In this document: positions 10,563 to 18,434 of the stretch, piece by piece | Numbering within the stretch: the first letter of the stretch is position 1 | Layout of the letters: each line of letters opens with the position of its first letter | Source: Streptomyces sp. NBC_00234 | GTDB taxonomy: Bacteria > Actinomycetota > Actinomycetes > Streptomycetales > Streptomycetaceae | Reading direction: 5' to 3' | DNA length: 64,000 nt | Assembly (NCBI RefSeq): GCF_036195325.1 | Contig: NZ_CP108101.1 | Span: 2,604,001-2,668,000, forward strand | Position numbers and translations under genes: made by a program | Notes under the pieces: generated by a model | The model's database searches: none | The model's input: the letters and a program-made list of their open reading frames with translations, nothing else | Told to the model about the DNA's origin: nothing

Positions 10563-10766
10563 TCAGGCGGTCGGGTCCACGGTCGCCTGGTGGGCCTCGG
10601 CAAGGTGCTCCTGGGCCTTCAGCCACGGCAGGAACTGCGCGCCCTTGCGCCAGCCGCAGGTCTCGCAGCTCAGCTGGCGCTGCATGCCCGACTTGCTGAC
10701 GTGGACGACGTGTTCACGGCCGTGGCCGTCCCACCTGCTGACCTTGCTCGTGGTCATGGACGGCAT
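10563..10766 (-). CDS. Small putative zinc-finger protein
   Basis: A 67-residue product starting MPSMTTSKVSRW at ATG 10766, with AGGAGG six bases upstream. It contains CETCGWRKG followed by LKAQEHLAEAH, i.e. Cys-x2-Cys with two histidines five residues apart, a plausible Cys2His2 zinc site. The upstream part (GREHVVHVSKSGMQRQLSC) looks like a small beta-hairpin. Conserved-looking hypothetical protein with no assigned function; zinc binding is inferred from residue spacing only. Confidence 0.7.
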   Translation of the reverse strand: MPSMTTSKVSRWDGHGREHVVHVSKSGMQRQLSCETCGWRKGAQFLPWLKAQEHLAEAHQATVDPTA

Positions 10767-10802
10767 CCTGGCCTCCTGTGGACGGGTGCGCCCAGTGTGC
10801 AA

Positions 10803-10840
10803 CGAAGCCCCCGGTCCCGTACGGGGAACCGGGGGCTTCG
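10803..10840 (-). terminator. glyS terminator
   Basis: 13-bp perfect stem (CGAAGCCCCCGGT, 10803-10815, with 10828-10840) and a 12-base loop, 22 bases after the glyS stop. Confidence 0.8.
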
Positions 10841-10861
10841 CCCGTTCAGGCGTGCGAAATG

Positions 10862-12244
10862 TCAGCAGCCGAGCAGTCGCGCACCCAGGTACGCCTGGAT
10901 CTGGTCCAGGGAGACGCGCTCCTGCTTCATGGTGTCGCGCTCGCGCACGGTCACCGCGTTGTCGTCGAGGGTGTCGAAGTCGACGGTGACGCAGAACGGC
11001 GTACCGATCTCGTCCTGGCGGCGGTAACGGCGGCCGATGGCGCCCGCGTCGTCGAACTCGATGTTCCAGTTCTGCCGCAGGTCGGTGGCGAGGCCCTTGG
11101 CCTTCGGCGACAGCTGCGGGTTCCGGGACAGCGGCAGGACCGCGACCTTGACCGGCGCCAGGCGCGGGTCGAGGCGCATCACGGTGCGCTTCTCCATGAC
11201 GCCCTTGGCGTTCGGCGCCTCGTCCTCGATGTAGGCGTCGAGCATGAAGGCGAGCATGGCGCGGTTGACGCCGGCCGCCGGCTCGATGACGTACGGGGTC
11301 CAGCGCTCACCGGCCTCCTGGTCGAAGAAGGTGAGGTCGTGACCCGACGCCTTGGAGTGCGCCTTGAGGTCGTAGTCGGTGCGGTTGGCCACGCCTTCGA
11401 GCTCGGAGAACTCGTTGCCGCCGAAGTTGAAGCGGTACTCGATGTCCGCGGTGCGCTTCGAGTAGTGCGACAGCTTGTCCTTGGGGTGGTCGAACCAGCG
11501 CATGTTCTCCTCGCGCAGGCCCAGACCGGTGTACCAGCTCCAGCGCTGGTCCATCCAGTACTGCTGCCACTCCTCGTCCTCGCCCGGCTTGACGAAGAAC
11601 TCCATCTCCATCTGCTCGAACTCGCGGGTGCGGAAGATGAAGTTGCCCGGAGTGATCTCGTTCCGGAAGGACTTGCCGATCTGCGCGATACCGAACGGCG
11701 GCTTCTTGCGCGAAGTCACCTGCACCTGGGCGAAGTTGGTGAAGATGCCCTGGGCGGTCTCGGGACGCAGGTACGCGGCGGAGCCGGCGTCCTGGGTCGG
11801 GCCGAGGTGGGTCTGCAGCATGCCGGAGAACTGCTTGGGCTCGGTGAACTGGCCCTTGTTGCCGCAGTTCGGGCAGTTGATGTCGGCGAGACCGTTGGCG
11901 GGCAGGCGGCCGTGCTTGGCCTCGTACGCCTCTTCCAGGTGGTCCGCGCGGTAACGCTTGTGGCAGGAAGTGCACTCGGTCAGCGGGTCCGAGAAGGTCG
12001 CCAGGTGACCGGACGCCTCCCAGACCTCGGACGCCAGGATCACCGAGGAGTCGAGACCGACGATGTCCTCGCGCGCGGTGACCATGGAGCGCCACCACTG
12101 ACGCTTGATGTTCTCCTTGAGTTCGACACCCAGCGGCCCGTAGTCCCAGGCGGCCTTGGAGCCACCGTAGATCTCACTGCAGGGGTAGACGAAGCCACGG
12201 CGCTTGCTCAGGCTGACGATGGTGTCGATCTTGTCGGCGGCCAC
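10862..12244 (-). CDS. glyS: Glycine--tRNA ligase (alpha2, eukaryote/archaeal-like class II)
   Basis: A 460-residue single-chain glycyl-tRNA synthetase charging tRNA-Gly. It begins [23 protein letters not shown]. It has a zinc-ribbon insertion ([14 protein letters not shown] and CPNCGNKG), class II motif 2 ([25 protein letters not shown] region), motif 3 ([14 protein letters not shown]), and a C-terminal anticodon-binding domain ([30 protein letters not shown]). This is the dimeric type used by actinobacteria, not the GlyQ/GlyS tetramer. It is divergent from znuA and ends at a strong hairpin. Confidence 0.97.
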   Translation of the reverse strand: MAADKIDTIVSLSKRRGFVYPCSEIYGGSKAAWDYGPLGVELKENIKRQWWRSMVTAREDIVGLDSSVILASEVWEASGHLATFSDPLTECTSCHKRYRADHLEEAYEAKHGRLPANGLADINCPNCGNKGQFTEPKQFSGMLQTHLGPTQDAGSAAYLRPETAQGIFTNFAQVQVTSRKKPPFGIAQIGKSFRNEITPGNFIFRTREFEQMEMEFFVKPGEDEEWQQYWMDQRWSWYTGLGLREENMRWFDHPKDKLSHYSKRTADIEYRFNFGGNEFSELEGVANRTDYDLKAHSKASGHDLTFFDQEAGERWTPYVIEPAAGVNRAMLAFMLDAYIEDEAPNAKGVMEKRTVMRLDPRLAPVKVAVLPLSRNPQLSPKAKGLATDLRQNWNIEFDDAGAIGRRYRRQDEIGTPFCVTVDFDTLDDNAVTVRERDTMKQERVSLDQIQAYLGARLLGC

Positions 12245-12341
12245 GGTGCTCTCTTCATTACGACGGCGAAATTGGACAGGAGCGGCGCGAAGCGCGCCTC
12301 GGTGGGGGGTGGAGCTCAGGAGACGGGCGGGCTAATGCTCC

Positions 12342-12372
12342 AGATTACCGGCGGGCGCACCCCCCGGATCAA
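12342..12372 (-). promoter_or_regulatory. Possible housekeeping promoter for glyS
   Basis: On the minus strand TTGATC (12367-12372) and TAATCT (12342-12347) lie 19 bases apart, a slightly long spacing for an HrdB-type promoter, about 100 bases upstream of the glyS start. Confidence 0.35.
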
Positions 12373-12429
12373 ATCGGTGGGCGGTACCGGCGGTCCGCGC
12401 CCTACGTGGCGAGCATCTCATCCGGCTTG

Positions 12430-12458
12430 TTGACAATCGTTTCCATGATTGTTGAAAA
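12430..12458 (+). promoter_or_regulatory. znuA promoter, probably giving a leaderless transcript
   Basis: A consensus -35 TTGACA (12430-12435) is followed after 17 bases by a weak -10 (TGAAAA, 12453-12458). This would start transcription close to the znuA ATG at 12467. There is no Shine-Dalgarno sequence, which fits a leaderless mRNA. Both Zur boxes overlap this promoter. Confidence 0.5.
12431..12445. promoter_or_regulatory. Zur box 1 (TGACAATCGTTTCCA)
   Basis: Matches the actinobacterial Zur consensus TGAAAATGATTTTCA at 11 of 15 positions and overlaps the -35 element of znuA. Zinc-loaded Zur bound here would block RNA polymerase. Confidence 0.6.
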
Positions 12459-12467
12459 TGACTGTCA
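12453..12467. promoter_or_regulatory. Zur box 2 (TGAAAATGACTGTCA)
   Basis: Matches the Zur consensus at 13 of 15 positions and overlaps the -10 region and first base of the znuA start codon. Zur is encoded four genes downstream, and Zur repression of znuACB is established in Streptomyces coelicolor. Confidence 0.75.
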
Positions 12468-13429
12468 TGAACGTACGTCGCCTCATACCCACCGCAGCCG
12501 TCGCCGGAGCAGTCGCCCTCGGCCTCACCGCCCTCTCCGCCTGCTCCACGTCCGACGCCGCGGACAGCAAGAACGGCGACAAGCTGAACGTGGTCACGTC
12601 CTTCTACCCGATGCAGTTCCTGGCCGAGGAGATAGGCGGGGACCACGTCTCCGTCGAGAGCCTCACCAAGCCCGGTGTCGAGCCCCACGACCTGGAGCTC
12701 ACCCCGCGCCAGATCGGCGGCCTCGGCGACGCGGACTACATCCTCTACCTCAAGGGCATCCAGCCCGCCGTCGACGACGCCGTCACCCAGGCAGGCGTCC
12801 AAAACACCGTCGACGCGGCGACGCTGACCTCGCTGGAGGACCACGGGGCGGAGGTCGGGGGCGACGAGCACGGCCACGAGGACGAGCACGGCCACGAGCA
12901 CGAGGCCGGCGCCGACCCGCACATCTGGCTGGACCCGGTGAAGTACGCCGAGGTCGCCAAGGGTGTCGGGAAGTCCCTGGAGAAGGCCGACCCGGACCAC
13001 GCCACGGACTACGCGAAGAACACCGACGCCCTGGTCGACAAGCTGGGCGCGCTGAACACGTCCTTCGAGACGGGTCTGAAGGACACGTCGACCAAGACGT
13101 TCATCACCACCCACTCCGCCTTCGGATACCTCGCCGAGCGCTACGGCCTGACCCAGGAGGGCATCGCCGGCATCGACCCCGAGGCCGAGCCCAGCCCGGC
13201 CCGGATCAAGGAGATCCACACCGTGGCGAAGGAGAACAAGGCCACCACCGTGTTCTTCGAGACGCTCGCCAGCGACAAGACCGCGAAGACCGTCGCCCAG
13301 GACACCGGCCTGAAGACGGACGTCCTGGATCCGCTGGAGGGAATCACGGAGCAGTCCAAGGGCGCTGACTACATCGAGGTCATGAAGTCCAACCTGGCCG
13401 CGCTCCAGAAGGCCCTCGGCGCGAAGTGA
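12467..13429 (+). CDS. znuA: Zinc ABC transporter, substrate-binding lipoprotein
   Basis: A 320-residue cluster A-1 binding protein that captures Zn2+ outside the membrane. The signal peptide ends in a lipobox LSAC, with the lipidated Cys about residue 26. The core has LNVVTSFYPMQFLAEEIGG, an EPHDLEL metal-ligand segment, a His-rich loop of alternating H/E/D (GGDEHGHEDEHGHEHEAG) typical of zinc rather than manganese proteins, then DPHIWLDPVKYAEV and TTHSAFGYLAERYGL. ATG 12467 is chosen because it gives the normal lipoprotein signal; there is no SD, so the transcript is probably leaderless. First gene of znuA-znuC-znuB-zur. Confidence 0.95.
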   Translation: MNVRRLIPTAAVAGAVALGLTALSACSTSDAADSKNGDKLNVVTSFYPMQFLAEEIGGDHVSVESLTKPGVEPHDLELTPRQIGGLGDADYILYLKGIQPAVDDAVTQAGVQNTVDAATLTSLEDHGAEVGGDEHGHEDEHGHEHEAGADPHIWLDPVKYAEVAKGVGKSLEKADPDHATDYAKNTDALVDKLGALNTSFETGLKDTSTKTFITTHSAFGYLAERYGLTQEGIAGIDPEAEPSPARIKEIHTVAKENKATTVFFETLASDKTAKTVAQDTGLKTDVLDPLEGITEQSKGADYIEVMKSNLAALQKALGAK

Positions 13430-13473
13430 CCGACGTAACACCCGTACCGTCCTCAGCAGCACCGGAGGCGTTC

Positions 13474-14256
13474 ATGCCGCAGCCCGAGAGCACCACACCC
13501 GATCCCGTGATCCGCCTGCGCGGCGCCACGGCCACGCTCGGCTCGCGCCCCGTGCTGCGGGGCGTCGACCTCACCGTGCACCGCGGTGAGGTCGTGGCCC
13601 TGCTCGGCGCCAACGGTTCGGGCAAGTCCACGGCCGTGCGCTCCGCGATCGGGCAGGTCCCGCTCACCGGTGGCACCGTCGAGCTCTTCGGCACCGAGCT
13701 GCGCCGCTTCCGCCAGTGGGCCCGCATCGGCTACGTACCGCAGCGCACGACGGCGGCCGGCGGCGTCCCCGCCACCGTCCGCGAAGTCGTCGCCTCCGGG
13801 CGCCTGTCCCGTACGAAGCTGAGGCTGCCCCGCAAGGCGGACCGGGAGGCCGTCGACCGGGCCATCGAGCTCGTCGGCCTCGCCGACCGGGCCAAGGACT
13901 CGGTGAGCGCGCTCTCGGGCGGGCAGCACCAGCGGGTGCTGATCGCGCGGGCGCTGGCCGCCGAACCCGAGCTGCTGATCATGGACGAGCCGATGGCCGG
14001 AGTGGACCTGGCCAGCCAGGAGATCCTGGCCGGGACGCTGCGCAGGCAGGTCGCCGTCGGCGCCTCCGTCCTGCTCGTCCTGCACGAGCTCGGCCCCCTG
14101 GAGCCGCTGATCGACCGCGCGATCGTCCTGCGCGACGGCTGCGTGATGCACGACGGGCCGCCCCCCGAGGCCCTGGGCCAGCACGCGCTGCCCGGCCACG
14201 ACCACGTACACCCCCACGCGGCTTCCGAGCCCGTCCGGACGGGACTGCTGAGCTGA
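13474..14256 (+). CDS. znuC: Zinc ABC transporter, ATP-binding protein
   Basis: The 260-residue ATPase of the zinc importer. It shows Walker A GANGSGKS, Q-loop YVPQR, signature LSGGQHQRVLIARAL, Walker B ELLIMDEP and the switch His in VLHELG. ATG 13474 is preferred because GGAGG lies five bases upstream. A GTG at 13426 in the same frame overlaps the znuA stop and would add 16 low-complexity residues; it is the alternative start. A short His-containing C-terminal tail (GHDHVHPHAA) could interact with zinc. Confidence 0.94.
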   Translation: MPQPESTTPDPVIRLRGATATLGSRPVLRGVDLTVHRGEVVALLGANGSGKSTAVRSAIGQVPLTGGTVELFGTELRRFRQWARIGYVPQRTTAAGGVPATVREVVASGRLSRTKLRLPRKADREAVDRAIELVGLADRAKDSVSALSGGQHQRVLIARALAAEPELLIMDEPMAGVDLASQEILAGTLRRQVAVGASVLLVLHELGPLEPLIDRAIVLRDGCVMHDGPPPEALGQHALPGHDHVHPHAASEPVRTGLLS

Positions 14257-14258
14257 TC

Positions 14259-15167
14259 ATGCTGGAATTCCTCGAACCCGCCTTCATGCAGCGCGCCCTC
14301 ATCGCCGCCGTGCTCGTCGGCATCACCGCCCCGGCCATCGGCATCTTCCTGGTGCAGCGGCGTCAGGCCCTGATGGGCGACGGCATCGGACACATCGCGA
14401 TGACCGGTGTCGGTCTCGGCTTCCTGCTCTCCACGAGCCCCGTGTGGATGGCCACCGCCGTCGCCGTCGCCGGCGCGATCGTCATGGAACTGATCCGCTG
14501 GTACGGACACACGCGCGGCGACATCGCGCTGGCCATGCTCTTCTACGGCGGTATGGCGGGCGGTGTCCTGCTGATCAACCTCTCCGACACCGGGTCCAAC
14601 GCCAACCTCACCTCGTACCTCTTCGGCTCGCTGTCGACGGTCTCCGAGGAGGACGTGACCGCCATCTGCGTACTGGCCGCCTTCGTGGTGCTGGTGACCG
14701 TGGGGCTGCGGCGGCAGCTGTTCGCGGTCAGCCAGGACGAGGAGTTCGCCCGGGTCACCGGGCTGCCGGTACGGGCGCTGAACCTCCTGGTCGCGGTGAC
14801 GGCGGCCGTCACGGTCACCGTCGCCATGCGGGTCGTCGGGCTGCTGCTCGTCAGCGCGCTCATGGTGGTGCCGGTCGCGGCGGCCCAGCAGATCTCGAAG
14901 TCCTTCAAGGTGACCTTCGTCCTGGCGGTGGTCACCGGTACGGCGGTCACCCTGGCCGGAACCGTGACCTCGTACTACCAGGACGTCCCGCCCGGCGCGA
15001 CGATCGTGCTGCTGGCCATCGCCGTGTTCGTCGTGCTCACCGCGCTCGCCGCACCGCTGGCACGGCGCCGGGCCCGGGCCACCGAGGCGAGCAGGGCGGA
15101 GTGCACCCTTGAGGTGAGGGCCGCCGCTCCGGCCGTCCCCGAGGAGCCGGACGACGTCCGGGTGTGA
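14259..15167 (+). CDS. znuB: Zinc ABC transporter, permease
   Basis: A 302-residue membrane protein of the ABC-3 permease family (N-terminus MLEFLEPAFMQRALIAAVLVG). It has about eight hydrophobic segments, the family signature around LVQRRQALMGDGIGHIAMTGVGLGFLL, and DEEFARVTGLPVRALNLL before the last membrane helices. It starts two bases after znuC ends. The C-terminal ~35 residues are charged and cytoplasmic. Confidence 0.95.
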   Translation: MLEFLEPAFMQRALIAAVLVGITAPAIGIFLVQRRQALMGDGIGHIAMTGVGLGFLLSTSPVWMATAVAVAGAIVMELIRWYGHTRGDIALAMLFYGGMAGGVLLINLSDTGSNANLTSYLFGSLSTVSEEDVTAICVLAAFVVLVTVGLRRQLFAVSQDEEFARVTGLPVRALNLLVAVTAAVTVTVAMRVVGLLLVSALMVVPVAAAQQISKSFKVTFVLAVVTGTAVTLAGTVTSYYQDVPPGATIVLLAIAVFVVLTALAAPLARRRARATEASRAECTLEVRAAAPAVPEEPDDVRV

Positions 15168-15232
15168 CCGTGGACCCGGGGCGGGCTGGCACAATGGCCC
15201 GACACATGTACGGGCGACACGAGGAGGCAGCT

Positions 15233-15670
15233 GTGACGGCGCCGATCAGTGGCACGAACGCAGCGCCGGTACGCGGCCGGTCGACCCGGCAGCGGGCGGC
15301 GGTCGCGGCGGCGCTCGACGAGGTGGACGAGTTCCGCAGCGCCCAGGAGCTGCACGACGTACTCAAGCACCGCGGTGACTCGGTCGGGCTGACCACGGTC
15401 TACCGCACCCTGCAGTCCCTCGCCGACGCGGGCGAGGTCGACGTACTGCGCACCACCGAGGGCGAGGCGGTCTACCGCCGGTGCTCGACGGGCGACCACC
15501 ACCATCACCTGGTGTGCCGGATGTGCGGCAAGGCCGTCGAGGTCGAGGGCCCCGCCGTGGAGCAGTGGGCGGAGACGATCGCCGCCCAGCACGGCTATGT
15601 GAACGTGGCCCACACCGTGGAGATCTTCGGGACCTGCGCGGAGTGCGCGGCGACCGCCGCGAAGAGCTGA
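15233..15670 (+). CDS. zur: Zinc uptake regulator Zur (Fur family)
   Basis: A 145-residue Fur-family repressor. The winged helix begins STRQRAAVAAALDEVDEFRSAQELHD with recognition helix GLTTVYRTLQSLADAGEVD. The metal-sensing part has HHHHLVCRMCGKAVEVEG and the structural-zinc pair CxxC at FGTCAECA. GTG 15233 is chosen because GAGGAGG is five bases away; the frame continues upstream with no family similarity. Cotranscription with znuACB makes a feedback loop: Zn-bound Zur would bind the two boxes upstream of znuA. Confidence 0.95.
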   Translation: MTAPISGTNAAPVRGRSTRQRAAVAAALDEVDEFRSAQELHDVLKHRGDSVGLTTVYRTLQSLADAGEVDVLRTTEGEAVYRRCSTGDHHHHLVCRMCGKAVEVEGPAVEQWAETIAAQHGYVNVAHTVEIFGTCAECAATAAKS

Positions 15671-15689
15671 CCCGGCACGGGCGGGCCCG

Positions 15690-16085
15690 TCAGCCGGCCG
15701 GTCCGTCCGGCAGCATGTCCCCGCGGTCGACGCAGCGGTACGAGCCGTCGTCCTCGCGCGCCACACTGTCGTAGGACCAGCAGTGCAGCATCGGCGCGAG
15801 GCAGCTCAGGCGCCAGACGAGCAGCCCGCCGACGCAGACGGCCACGACCAGCCCCGCCCGCGCCCGCCGGCCGCCGACGGCCGCTCCGGCGACGAGCAGC
15901 AGGGCGGCGATGGCGCAGAGCAAGGCCACCACGGGAGCGCGGTTCTGGTGCAGCCCCGGGAACGTCTCCATCTCGATGGTGCCGCCGAAGCTCAGCACGG
16001 CGAGTCCCAGCGCCCCCACCTGCAGCACCGCCCCGGCGCACCCGCGGCCCCGTGTCCGCGCGTCCCGTCCCACCCCATGTGTCAT
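15690..16085 (-). CDS. Small integral membrane protein, unknown function
   Basis: A 131-residue protein with three hydrophobic segments (around GAVLQVGALGLAVLSFGG, APVVALLCAIAALLLVAGAAVGG and AGLVVAVCVGGLLVWRLSCLA) and a soluble C-terminus with Cys in CWSYDSVAREDDGSYRC. I do not recognise a family. The ATG at 16085 sits inside a 12-bp inverted repeat that may be the uppS terminator and has no good SD, so the real start could be an internal codon. Convergent with zur. Confidence 0.6.
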   Translation of the reverse strand: MTHGVGRDARTRGRGCAGAVLQVGALGLAVLSFGGTIEMETFPGLHQNRAPVVALLCAIAALLLVAGAAVGGRRARAGLVVAVCVGGLLVWRLSCLAPMLHCWSYDSVAREDDGSYRCVDRGDMLPDGPAG

Positions 16086-16094
16086 GGGGTGGGA
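16068..16094 (-). terminator. 12-bp inverted repeat covering the start of the small membrane protein gene
   Basis: TCCCACCCCATG (16068-16079) and CATGGGGTGGGA (16083-16094) pair perfectly over a 3-base centre, 15 bases beyond the uppS stop. It may terminate uppS or hide the start codon of the next gene. Confidence 0.5.
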
Positions 16095-16108
16095 GCGTAA
16101 CGCCAGGG

Positions 16109-16936
16109 TCAGACGGCCGGGCCCTCGGCGGTTCCCGCCTCCACCGCACCGCCGAAGCGCCGGTCGCGCTGCGCGTACTCCAGGCAGGCCCGCCACAGGT
16201 CGCGGCGGTCGAAGTCCGGCCACAGGACGTCCTGGAAGACCATCTCCGCGTACGCGCTCTGCCAGATCAGGTAGTTGGACGTGCGCTGCTCGCCGCTGGG
16301 CCGCACGAAGAGGTCCACGTCCGGCATGTCCGGGTAGTAGATGTACTTCGCGAACGTCTTCTCGTTGACCTTCGACGGGTCGAGCTTCCCGGCCGCCACG
16401 TCCTGCGCGATGCGCTGCGCGGCGTCGGCGATCTCGGCCCGGCCGCCGTAGTTGACGCAGAAGTACAGCGTCATCTTGTCGTTGTCCTTCGTCTGCTCCT
16501 GGGCGACCTGGAGCTCCTGGACGACGGACTTCCACAGCTTCGGCATGCGGCCCACCCAGCGGATGCGGATGCCCAGCTCGTCCATCTCGTCGCGGCGGCG
16601 GCGGATGACGTCCCGGTTGAAGTTCATCAGGAACTTCACTTCGTCGGGCGAGCGCTTCCAGTTCTCGGTGGAGAACGCGTACAGCGAGAGGTTCTTGACG
16701 CCCATCTCGATACAGCCCTTGAGGACGTCCATGACGACGCCCTCGCCGACCTTGTGGCCCTCGGTGCGCGGGAGGCCGCGTTCCTTGGCCCAGCGGCCGT
16801 TGCCGTCCATCACGACGGCGACGTGCTTGGGCACCAGCTCCCCGGGGATCTTCGGGGGTGTGGCGCCGGAGGGGTGCGGCTCGGGGGTCTTGAATGTGCG
16901 CCGGTTACGACCGCCGAGGATCCCGCGTACTGCCAT
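16109..16936 (-). CDS. uppS: Isoprenyl transferase (undecaprenyl diphosphate synthase family)
   Basis: A 275-residue cis-prenyltransferase that makes the polyprenyl diphosphate carrier for cell wall synthesis. It shows [13 protein letters not shown] (catalytic Asp about 44), [23 protein letters not shown] and [27 protein letters not shown]. The 35-residue polar N-terminal extension is common in actinobacteria. It starts 21 bases after recO stops, so the two are cotranscribed. Which chain length it makes cannot be told from sequence. Confidence 0.95.
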   Translation of the reverse strand: MAVRGILGGRNRRTFKTPEPHPSGATPPKIPGELVPKHVAVVMDGNGRWAKERGLPRTEGHKVGEGVVMDVLKGCIEMGVKNLSLYAFSTENWKRSPDEVKFLMNFNRDVIRRRRDEMDELGIRIRWVGRMPKLWKSVVQELQVAQEQTKDNDKMTLYFCVNYGGRAEIADAAQRIAQDVAAGKLDPSKVNEKTFAKYIYYPDMPDVDLFVRPSGEQRTSNYLIWQSAYAEMVFQDVLWPDFDRRDLWRACLEYAQRDRRFGGAVEAGTAEGPAV

Positions 16937-16957
16937 GAGCTTCTTCGTCTCCCTGTG

Positions 16958-17704
16958 TCACTTCTCTACGTACCGCAGCGAGCGCAGTCCCCGCTCCAGA
17001 TGCCAGTGCAGATAGGCGGACACCAGTCCGCTCCCCTCCCTGACATGACGCGCCTCGCACGCGTCCGCCGTCTCCCAGTCACCGGTGAGCAGCGCGCTCA
17101 GTAGTGCGACGGCCTCAGCTGAGGGTACGACGCTGCCGGGCACCCGGCAGTCGCCGCATATGACGCCGCCCGCCGCGACGGAGAAGAACCGGTTCGGACC
17201 GGGCATTCCGCACTTCGCGCAGTCCTCGAAGCTGGGTGCGTAGCCGTTGACCGCGAGGGAACGCAGCAGGAACGCGTCGAGGATGAGGTTGGGTGCGTGC
17301 TCCGCCCGGGAGAGGGTGCGCAGCCCGCCCACGAGGAGCAGGTACTGCTGGACCGCGGGCTCGCCCTCGTGGTCGGTGAACCGTTCGGCCGTCTCCAGCA
17401 TCGCGGTGCCCGCCGTGTAGCGGGCGTAGTCGGCGACGATGCCGCCGCCGTACGGAGCGATCGTCTCGCTCTGGGTGCACAGGGGAAGGCCGCGGCCGAC
17501 CAGTTCGCTGCCGCGCGCGAAGAACTGCACGTCCACATGGGAGAAGGGTTCGAGCCTCGCCCCGAATTTGGACTTGGTGCGCCGCACGCCCCGTGCGACG
17601 GCACGGACCCGGCCGTGGCCGCGGGTCAGGATCGTGATGATCCGGTCGGCCTCGCCCAGTTTCTGCGTACGCAGCACGACGCCGTCGTCCCGGAACAAGC
17701 TCAT
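16958..17704 (-). CDS. recO: DNA repair protein RecO
   Basis: A 248-residue recombination mediator that helps load RecA onto SSB-coated DNA in the RecF pathway. The N-terminal OB fold begins MSLFRDDGVVLRTQKLGEAD with VRAVARGVRRTKSKFGARLEPF. A helical middle part follows, then a zinc module, CAKCGMPG..GGVICGDC. Start ATG 17704; an in-frame upstream extension to 17722 lacks family character. Together with uppS it forms the recO-uppS pair conserved in actinobacteria. Confidence 0.95.
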   Translation of the reverse strand: MSLFRDDGVVLRTQKLGEADRIITILTRGHGRVRAVARGVRRTKSKFGARLEPFSHVDVQFFARGSELVGRGLPLCTQSETIAPYGGGIVADYARYTAGTAMLETAERFTDHEGEPAVQQYLLLVGGLRTLSRAEHAPNLILDAFLLRSLAVNGYAPSFEDCAKCGMPGPNRFFSVAAGGVICGDCRVPGSVVPSAEAVALLSALLTGDWETADACEARHVREGSGLVSAYLHWHLERGLRSLRYVEK

Positions 17705-17744
17705 GCGTCCATTGTCGCCCACCCGGGGTCCCGGCCGGCCTCGG

Positions 17745-18434
17745 TCATCGTTCTCCGCCGCCTTCGGCGCCCGAGGCCGGGACGACGAGCCCGGACTCGT
17801 ACGCCACGATGACCAGCTGGGCGCGGTCCCGGGCGCCCAGTTTGCCCATGATCCGGCTGACGTGGGTCTTCGCGGTGAGCGGGCTGAGCCCCAGGCTCTC
17901 GGCGATCTCGGTGTTGTTGAGGCCGCGGGCGACGAGGCCGAGCACCTGGCGTTCCCGGTCCGTGAGGCAGTCCGGGCCGCCTCCGCCGCCCGCGGCGGGC
18001 GCGGTGGGGGCGCTCAGCACGCGGGCGATCAGCCGGGCCGTCGGGCCGGGCGAGAGGAGGGCCTCGCCCGCGGCCACCGTGGTGATGGCGGCGAGGAGCT
18101 CGGCCGGCCTGGTGTCCTTGACCAGGAAGCCCGAAGCGCCCGCGCGGAGCGCCTCGACGATGTGCTCGTCGGTGTCGTACGTCGTCAGGACCAGCACCTT
18201 CACCCCCGCGAGGTCCTCGTCCGCGACGATGCGGCGGGTGGCCTCGATGCCGTCGAGGTCGGGCATCCGGATGTCCATGACGACGAGGTCGGCCCGTTCG
18301 CTGCGGGCCATGTCGACCGCCTCGATGCCGTTGGCCGCCTGGCCGACGACCGTCATGCCGGGGTCGGAGCCGACGAGCATGGCGAAGGCGGCCCTGACGA
18401 GCGTCTGGTCGTCGGCGAGCAGGACCCGGATCAC
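17745..18434 (-). CDS. NarL/LuxR-family response regulator
   Basis: A 229-residue two-component regulator. The receiver domain has the acidic pair DD (8-9), phosphoacceptor Asp54 (VVMDIRMPDLDG), Thr84/85 and Lys106 (FLVKD). The C-terminal LuxR-type HTH reads LTDRERQVLGLVARGLNNTEIAESLGLSPLTAKTHVSRIMGKLGARDRAQLV. The ATG overlaps the stop of the histidine kinase gene (ATGA), so kinase and regulator are translationally coupled and surely partners. The MMPL exporter gene upstream is the likely target, by context only. Confidence 0.94.
   Translation of the reverse strand: MIRVLLADDQTLVRAAFAMLVGSDPGMTVVGQAANGIEAVDMARSERADLVVMDIRMPDLDGIEATRRIVADEDLAGVKVLVLTTYDTDEHIVEALRAGASGFLVKDTRPAELLAAITTVAAGEALLSPGPTARLIARVLSAPTAPAAGGGGGPDCLTDRERQVLGLVARGLNNTEIAESLGLSPLTAKTHVSRIMGKLGARDRAQLVIVAYESGLVVPASGAEGGGER

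Noticed and set aside
12245..12430. T-box or other riboswitch upstream of glyS
   Set aside because: No T-box core sequence or specifier stem could be recognised, and actinobacterial glyS is not known to use one; a plain promoter is more likely.
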